Below are positions 59,046 to 64,000 of a DNA stretch of 64,000 nucleotides, one piece after another. The translations under genes were made by a program, and so were the position numbers. Source of the DNA: Mycolicibacterium sp. CBMA 226 (lineage in GTDB: Bacteria > Actinomycetota > Actinomycetes > Mycobacteriales > Mycobacteriaceae); NCBI RefSeq assembly GCF_009729075.1, contig NZ_VTGY01000033.1, forward strand, positions 310,001 to 374,000, written 5' to 3'. The notes below the pieces were generated by a model that ran no database searches, was not told the origin of the DNA, and saw only the letters and a program-made list of their open reading frames with translations. Each line of letters starts with the position of its first letter. The stretch's first letter is position 1.

Positions 59046-60242
59046 CTAGCCCAGTGACGCGAGCGCCCGGACCAGCTGGTCGACTTCGGCGGTCGTCGTG
59101 TAGTGCCCGAGGCCGACCGTCACCGCGCCACCGATGTCGTTGACGCCGATGGCCTCCAGCACGCGGGAGTTACCGTCGGACACCGCCAGTACGCCGTTGT
59201 CTGCGAGCCGGCTGATCACCCGGTCGGCGGGCACGCCCTGCACCGCGAAGCTCAGTACCGGAATGGCAGCCTCGGGCGCGCCGAGCACCATCACCAGCGG
59301 CAGCGACCGCAGCGAGTTACGCAGGTACCCGAACACCCGGCTCAGGTAGGCCTCGGCCGATTGCATGGACCGGGCGAGCCTTTCGCGGCGGGAGCCGGTG
59401 GCGGCGTCGTCGAGGTTGGCCAGGTACTCGATGCTGGCGACAACGCCGCCGAGCAACCCGAACTGATGCGCACCGACTTCCAGCCGAGCGGCGCCGGTGG
59501 CGTTCGGATCGAGCGAAACCGCCGCCAGGGTGTCGATCATCGCGGGGTCCCGGAACACCAGCGCACCGATCGGCGGGCCACCCCACGCAATGGCGTTCAG
59601 CGCCACCACGTCGGCGTCGACGTCATTGATGTCCAACAGGCGGTAGGGCGCGGCCACGGAGTGGTCCACCACGACCATGCCGCCGTTCTCCCGCGCCATC
59701 TTGGTCACGGGCCGCAGGTCGGTGACGGTGCCGAGTTTCGAGGATGCTGACGTGATCGCGATCAACCGGGTCGGCCGGGTGATGAGCGTCTCCCACTGCC
59801 AGCTGGGCAGTTCGCCGGTCTCGATGTCGACCTCGGCCCACTTCACCTTGGCGCCATACCGATTCGCGGCCCGCAGCCACGGTGCGATGTTGGCCTCGTC
59901 GTCCAGGCGGGTGACGACCACTTCGTAACCCAGACCCGATCTAGACGCCGACGCCTCGGCCAGTGAGTTCAGCAGCACCGCGCGGTCAGCGCCGAACACC
60001 ACGCCGCGCGGGTCACCACCGACCAGATCGGCAACCGCCTGTCGCGCGGCCGCCAGGACCGCGGCACTGCGCTGCGCAGCCGGGTGTGGCCCATCGGCCG
60101 AGGACATGGAACCGCGGAAAGCGGTCGAAACGGTGGTCGCTACCGAGTCCGGCAGCAGCATTCCGGTCGGGGCGTCGAAGTGCACCCAGCCGCCGCCCAG
60201 TGACGGGTGCAGACCGCGCACCCGGGCGACGTCGTATGCCAT
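59046..60242 (-). CDS. Cysteine desulfurase-fold protein without the PLP lysine
   Basis: A 398-residue fold-type I protein of the class V aminotransferase/cysteine-desulfurase group, equivalent in position to Rv3778c. The PLP-ring aspartate is D193 (VVVDHSVAAPY). In the segment DADVVALNAIAWGGPPIGALVF, which aligns to the usual SGHKLYGPTGIG, the Schiff-base lysine is replaced by alanine (A219) and no lysine lies nearby. Desulfurase or transaminase chemistry by the standard mechanism is therefore unlikely. ATG 60242 is chosen from the typical start; the frame is open to 60341. It is divergent from the galactan-locus membrane protein, with 108 bases between. Confidence 0.8.
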   Translation of the reverse strand: MAYDVARVRGLHPSLGGGWVHFDAPTGMLLPDSVATTVSTAFRGSMSSADGPHPAAQRSAAVLAAARQAVADLVGGDPRGVVFGADRAVLLNSLAEASASRSGLGYEVVVTRLDDEANIAPWLRAANRYGAKVKWAEVDIETGELPSWQWETLITRPTRLIAITSASSKLGTVTDLRPVTKMARENGGMVVVDHSVAAPYRLLDINDVDADVVALNAIAWGGPPIGALVFRDPAMIDTLAAVSLDPNATGAARLEVGAHQFGLLGGVVASIEYLANLDDAATGSRRERLARSMQSAEAYLSRVFGYLRNSLRSLPLVMVLGAPEAAIPVLSFAVQGVPADRVISRLADNGVLAVSDGNSRVLEAIGVNDIGGAVTVGLGHYTTTAEVDQLVRALASLG

Positions 60243-60350
60243 GCCATGCCAACCTTCAAGCGATCCAGGCCTGCCAGCCAAATTTTCCGGCGGGCGTGCC
60301 CCGCCGCACACCGGCGAAAGCCGGGCCACCCGAACAGCCATACTAGTGCA

Positions 60351-62309
60351 GTGAACTTGGCGTCTGGCGTCCTTGTCGCCCTGTTGATCATGGTGATCCC
60401 TGGAGCAATCACCGCTCGTGTAGCACAGCTAACCTGGCCCGTTGCCATCGCAGTCGGCCCCGCAGTGACCTACGGCATCGTAGCTTTGGCCGTCGTTCCA
60501 CTCGGTGCCGTCGGCGTTCCGTGGAACGGCTGGACGGCGCTACTGGCGTTCGTCATCGTGGTCGCGGTGGTGGCCGGGTTTCGTCGTGCCCTACGGCGCT
60601 ACCGGGACACCGCGGCGGAAGCACTCGGAATCACCCGCGGGCCGGCACTGATCGTCGCCGCGGGCATTCTCGTCGGCGTCACGGCTATTGCAATTTCAGC
60701 AATCCTCGGCATGCCGCATTGGCAATCCATTCCGAGCACCTGGGACTCGGTCTGGCACGCCAACACCATCCGCTGGATTCTGGACGTCGGTCAGGCCTCG
60801 CCGACACACATGGGTGAGCTTCGTAACGTCGAGACACACGCATTGCTGTACTACCCGTCGACGTTCCACGCCCTGGCGGCCGTGTTCGCCCAACTCACCG
60901 GCGCCGCCCCCACGACGGCCTACACGCTGCACTCGCTGGCCGCCTCGGTCTGGCTGTTCCCCGTCAGCGCGGCAAGCCTGACGTGGGCCATCGTCCGGCC
61001 GCGTACGTGCCAGCGCTGGAGCGCCGGAGCCGCCGCCACCGCAGGTGCACTGGCGGCGTCGTTCACCTCGGTCCCCTACGTCGAGTTCGACGTCGCCGCC
61101 GTCCCCAACCTGGTGGCCTACGGCCTCGCCGGGCCGACGACCGTGCTGATCATGTCGTGCCTGCGGCACCGGGACCGCATTCCGCTGACGATCATCGCCC
61201 TGGTCGGCGTGTTCTCGACGCACATCACGGGCGGCGTCGTCGTCGTCACCTTCGTCGGCGCCTGGTGGCTGTGCGACACCCTGCGGCATCCGGTACGCGG
61301 GCGGCTTGCGGACTTCCTGACCCTGCTGACCATCGCTGTGCCATCTCTGGTGCTACTGCTTCCCCAGTTCATCGGGGTGCTGGCACAAGCCGACATCATC
61401 GTCGGGCACGCCTTCATCACGCATCAGAGTCGGCTTCGGGTGCTGTTCAACGCCATCGTGCAGCACACTCGCCACCTCAACGACTATCCGATTCAGAACA
61501 TCCTCATCGCGCTCAGCGGTATCGGTGGCCTGATCGTGCTGATCAAGCGGGTCTGGTGGCCCGCAGTGGTCTGGGCGGTGCTGATGATCGCGATCTTGCA
61601 CTCCGGGGCGCCGTTCCACGGTCCGATCGGCGCGCTGATCGGGTCGTACGCCGACCTCTACTACAGCGATCCGCGCCGGCTGTCCGCTGTGGTGACCCTG
61701 CTGATCACTCCGTTCGCCGGCATCGCACTGTTCGCGATGATCAAGTTCGCCGTCGCCTGGCTGCGGAAGCGGGCACCCCGCACCGAACGGTTCTGGGCCG
61801 TTGCGACGGTGGCCCTCCTCGCCTTGTCGACGATCGGCCTGGCCTGGCACTACTTCCCCCGGCACCGCTACCTGATCGGCCAGAAGTACGACCGGGTCAT
61901 GGTCAACGACAAGAACCTCGAGGCCTTCGCCTACCTCGCGACGCTGCCTGGCGCCAAGGACACCCTGATCGGTAACGCGAACACCGACGGCACGTCGTGG
62001 ATGTACGCGGTCGCCGGGCTCCACCCGCTCTGGACCCATTACGACTACCCGCAGCAGCAGGGGCCGGGCTATCACCGCTTCATCTTCTGGGCCTACGCCA
62101 ACAAGGCGGACACCGATCCGCGCATCGCGGAGGCCGTACGTGCCCTAAACATCCGGTACGTGATCACCAGCTCGACCATCGTCAGAGGGTTCGTCATGCC
62201 CGACGGACTAGTGTCGCTGGATAAGTCGAAGTCGTGGGCGAAGATCTACGACAACGGGCGGTCCCGCATCTACGAGTGGCGCGGCGACGCCGCACCGGCG
62301 AAGAGATAG
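60351..62309 (+). CDS. Polytopic membrane protein, Rv3779-type (polyprenyl-phosphomannose-linked)
   Basis: A 652-residue integral membrane protein with about 12-14 hydrophobic segments and a 190-residue C-terminal soluble part with NTDGTSWMYAVAGLHPLW and YDYPQQQGPGYHRF. It matches the DUF6541/Rv3779 family. In M. tuberculosis Rv3779 has been linked to polyprenyl-phosphomannose synthesis, though GT-C-like transferase action also fits the layout; the function here is inferred from place. GTG 60351 is selected; upstream frame has no ribosome-binding site. Followed after 13 bases by the Bpa gene, starting the cell-wall locus. Confidence 0.8.
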   Translation: MNLASGVLVALLIMVIPGAITARVAQLTWPVAIAVGPAVTYGIVALAVVPLGAVGVPWNGWTALLAFVIVVAVVAGFRRALRRYRDTAAEALGITRGPALIVAAGILVGVTAIAISAILGMPHWQSIPSTWDSVWHANTIRWILDVGQASPTHMGELRNVETHALLYYPSTFHALAAVFAQLTGAAPTTAYTLHSLAASVWLFPVSAASLTWAIVRPRTCQRWSAGAAATAGALAASFTSVPYVEFDVAAVPNLVAYGLAGPTTVLIMSCLRHRDRIPLTIIALVGVFSTHITGGVVVVTFVGAWWLCDTLRHPVRGRLADFLTLLTIAVPSLVLLLPQFIGVLAQADIIVGHAFITHQSRLRVLFNAIVQHTRHLNDYPIQNILIALSGIGGLIVLIKRVWWPAVVWAVLMIAILHSGAPFHGPIGALIGSYADLYYSDPRRLSAVVTLLITPFAGIALFAMIKFAVAWLRKRAPRTERFWAVATVALLALSTIGLAWHYFPRHRYLIGQKYDRVMVNDKNLEAFAYLATLPGAKDTLIGNANTDGTSWMYAVAGLHPLWTHYDYPQQQGPGYHRFIFWAYANKADTDPRIAEAVRALNIRYVITSSTIVRGFVMPDGLVSLDKSKSWAKIYDNGRSRIYEWRGDAAPAKR

Positions 62310-62322
62310 GAACAGTGCAGGA

Positions 62323-62853
62323 ATGACGCTGAAACCAGAAGACGACGACGACAACATCGAGGTCATCGGCGGGGACCTGGCGTTGGGCGGGGACACCGGA
62401 CAGGACCCCGACCACGGCGACGAAGGCAAATCGCTGACCGACCTGGTCGAGCAGCCGGCCAAGGTCATGCGCATCGGCACGATGATCAAGCAGCTGCTGG
62501 AAGAGGTGCGCTCCGCGCCGCTGGACGAGGCCAGCCGGAACCGCTTGCGCGACATCCACCGGTCGAGCATCCGGGAACTGGAAGACGGGCTGGCACCCGA
62601 GCTCACCGAGGAGCTCGAACGGCTGTCGCTGCCGTTCTCCGAGGAAAAGGTGCCCTCGGCCGCCGAGCTGCGCATCGCGCAGGCCCAGCTGGTCGGCTGG
62701 CTCGAAGGACTGTTCCACGGCATCCAGACGGCCCTGTTCGCGCAGCAGATGGCGGCCCGCGCGCAGCTGGAGCAGATGCGCCAGGGCGCGCTGCCGCCCG
62801 GCGCCGACGGCGGCCGCGGCCCGTTCCAGCCCGGCACCGGCCAGTACCTGTAG
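62323..62853 (+). CDS. bpa: Bacterial proteasome activator Bpa/PafE
   Basis: A 176-residue protein that forms a dodecameric ring and opens the 20S proteasome without ATP. The acidic N-terminus is disordered and the core (about 40-150) is a four-helix bundle (LTDLVEQPAKVMRIGTMIKQLLEEVR through EGLFHGIQTALFAQQMAARAQLEQM). The C-terminus GQYL is the conserved docking motif of Bpa (HbYX-like), so the identification is firm. Four bases before wzt. Confidence 0.93.
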   Translation: MTLKPEDDDDNIEVIGGDLALGGDTGQDPDHGDEGKSLTDLVEQPAKVMRIGTMIKQLLEEVRSAPLDEASRNRLRDIHRSSIRELEDGLAPELTEELERLSLPFSEEKVPSAAELRIAQAQLVGWLEGLFHGIQTALFAQQMAARAQLEQMRQGALPPGADGGRGPFQPGTGQYL

Positions 62854-62856
62854 CCC

Positions 62857-63660
62857 GTGACGGAACCGCATATCTCCACGCAGAACGCGTGGGTCGAGTT
62901 TCCGATCTTCGACGCCAAGTCCCGCTCGCTGAAAAAGGCGTTCCTCGGCAAGGCCGGTGGCGGCATCGCCCGCAATGAGTCGAATGTCGTTGTGATCGAA
63001 GCACTCCGGGACATCACGATGTCGCTCAACATGGGCGACCGGGTGGGCCTCGTCGGACACAACGGCGCCGGCAAGTCGACGCTGCTGCGCCTACTGTCGG
63101 GCATCTACGAGCCGACGCGCGGCTCGGCGACGGTGCGCGGCCGTGTGGCCCCGGTGTTCGACCTGGGTGTCGGCATGGATCCGGAGATCTCCGGTTTCGA
63201 GAACATCATCATCCGCGGCCTGTTCCTCGGGCAGACCCGCAAGCAGATGCTGGCCAAAGTCGACGAGATCGCCGAGTTCACCGAGCTCGGCGAATACCTG
63301 TCGATGCCGCTGCGCACATACTCCACGGGTATGCGCGTGCGCTTGGCGATGGGCGTCGTCACCAGCATCGATCCCGAGATCCTGCTGCTCGACGAGGGCA
63401 TCGGTGCCGTCGACGCGGAGTTCCTGAAGAAGGCGCGCACGCGGCTGCAGGCCCTGGTGGAACGCTCCGGAATCCTGGTGTTCGCAAGCCATTCCAACGA
63501 GTTCCTGGCCCGGCTGTGCCAGACCGCGATGTGGGTCGACCACGGCACCATCCGCATGACCGGTGGCATCGAGGAAGTCGTCCGCGCCTACGAGGGCGAC
63601 GACGCGGCCCGCCACGTGCGCGAGGTGCTCGAAGAGAACGAGCGCGAGCGCCAGGCGTGA
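62857..63660 (+). CDS. wzt: Galactan ABC exporter ATP-binding protein (Wzt/RfbE type)
   Basis: A 267-residue ATPase of the O-antigen-type exporter that flips lipid-linked arabinogalactan precursor. Walker A is GHNGAGKS at 67-74, signature YSTGMRVRL near 156, Walker B ILLLDEGIGAVD near 172, H-loop FASHSNEF. It lacks the extra carbohydrate-binding C-terminal domain found in some Wzts. GTG start; the stop overlaps glfT1 by four bases. Equivalent to Rv3781. Confidence 0.92.
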   Translation: MTEPHISTQNAWVEFPIFDAKSRSLKKAFLGKAGGGIARNESNVVVIEALRDITMSLNMGDRVGLVGHNGAGKSTLLRLLSGIYEPTRGSATVRGRVAPVFDLGVGMDPEISGFENIIIRGLFLGQTRKQMLAKVDEIAEFTELGEYLSMPLRTYSTGMRVRLAMGVVTSIDPEILLLDEGIGAVDAEFLKKARTRLQALVERSGILVFASHSNEFLARLCQTAMWVDHGTIRMTGGIEEVVRAYEGDDAARHVREVLEENERERQA

Positions 63661-64000
63661 CCGACATGTTGTGCGCGGTGATCGTCACCCACCGGCGGCC
63701 GGAGCTGTTGGCGAAATCCCTTGCCGTGGTGTGCTCCCAGACGCGACTGCCCGATCACGTCGTCGTCGTCGACAACGACAACGACCCGGCGGTGCGTGTT
63801 CTCGTGGAGTCGCAGCCGGTGGCGACGACGTACCTCGGTTCGGCCCGGAACCTCGGCGGCGCAGGCGGTTTCGCGCTGGGCATGCTGCACGCACTGGCCC
63901 TTGGTGCCGACTGGGTATGGCTGGCCGACGACGACGGTCGTCCCGCCGATTCGTCTGTGCTGGCGACGCTGCTGGAGTGTGCGGCCAAGCACAACCTGGC
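63657..64000 (+). CDS. glfT1: Galactofuranosyltransferase GlfT1, 3' end outside window
   Basis: N-terminal 114 residues of a GT-A family 2 glycosyltransferase that adds the first two galactofuranose units to the mycobacterial cell-wall linker. Visible are LCAVIVTHRRPELLAKSL, VVVVDNDNDP, GSARNLGGAGGFALGML and the DXD metal motif in WVWLADDDGRP. The GTG start lies in the wzt stop region (four-base overlap). The reading frame is open at the window end. Equivalent to Rv3782. Confidence 0.93.
   Translation, partial: MTDMLCAVIVTHRRPELLAKSLAVVCSQTRLPDHVVVVDNDNDPAVRVLVESQPVATTYLGSARNLGGAGGFALGMLHALALGADWVWLADDDGRPADSSVLATLLECAAKHNL

Overview
The window is high-GC actinobacterial chromosome, almost certainly from a rapidly growing Mycobacterium/Mycolicibacterium. 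The evidence is a 19-kDa LpqH-type lipoprotein, an MmpS/MmpL pair, a PE-PPE-domain hydrolase, a WS/DGAT acyltransferase, an F420/PPOX-type flavoprotein and several fatty-acyl-CoA ligases. Two blocks also keep the gene order I remember from M. tuberculosis: about Rv3752c to Rv3762c at 20.9-33.9 kb, and about Rv3772 to Rv3782 at 50-64 kb. Rv numbers are from memory of family order, not from a search. Genes are tightly packed, with many 4-base start/stop overlaps and no gene-free stretch above 300 bases.

Layout. 0-4.2 kb: the 3' part of gluQ, then a minus-strand tgt - cytochrome P450 - SDR run. Tgt and GluQ act in sequence on the wobble base of tRNA-Asp. 4.4-9.5 kb: LpqH-like lipoprotein, secreted PE-PPE hydrolase, LuxR regulator and FMO-like flavoprotein. 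9.5-12.9 kb: amino-acid permease with a nitrilase-family hydrolase, a truncated LpqC-type esterase remnant, and a pirin. 12.9-18.9 kb: CrtI-like oxidoreductase, DUF3556 membrane protein and acyl-CoA ligase, divergent from a PucR/CdaR-type regulator. 19.1-20.6 kb: a glycine-rich secreted repeat protein and a SHOCT-like membrane protein.

20.7-33.9 kb: tRNA-Ser(CGA), tadA with its partner, tyrA, a glycolipid-binding-domain protein, the proXVWZ-type betaine/choline ABC transporter, a LapA-like protein, a FadE36-type phosphotransferase-fold protein, a histidine phosphatase, an SDR, a TetR/carotenoid-oxygenase pair with twin operators, and an SdsA-like alkylsulfatase. 34-39.5 kb: metallophosphoesterase, phosphotriesterase-like lactonase, a small membrane protein, and MmpS/MmpL.

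39.5-46 kb is the most distinctive accessory segment. It is a minus-strand cluster that reads, in transcription order, an unusual repeat-containing single-pass membrane protein, nitrile hydratase alpha, beta and accessory protein (cobalt-type motif), an acyl-CoA synthetase, and a ThDP-dependent 2-keto-acid decarboxylase. No amidase is visible. 46-49.6 kb: a metallo-beta-lactamase-fold/SnoaL-like pair facing a TetR gene across a perfect 20-base inverted repeat, then WS/DGAT.

49.7-64 kb: tRNA-Arg(ACG), tRNA-Ser(GCT), hisC2-type aminotransferase, EchA21-type hydratase/isomerase, uppP, two small exported proteins, a FadR-like/fatty-acid-hydroxylase pair, PPOX, YciI, OsmC, tRNA-Ser(TGA), quinone oxidoreductase, thioesterase, a cysteine-desulfurase-fold protein that lacks the Schiff-base lysine, and the start of the cell-wall galactan locus (Rv3779-like glycosyltransferase-type membrane protein, Bpa/PafE proteasome activator, Wzt ATPase, GlfT1). 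The window ends inside glfT1. No CRISPR array, intact insertion sequence or prophage was seen.
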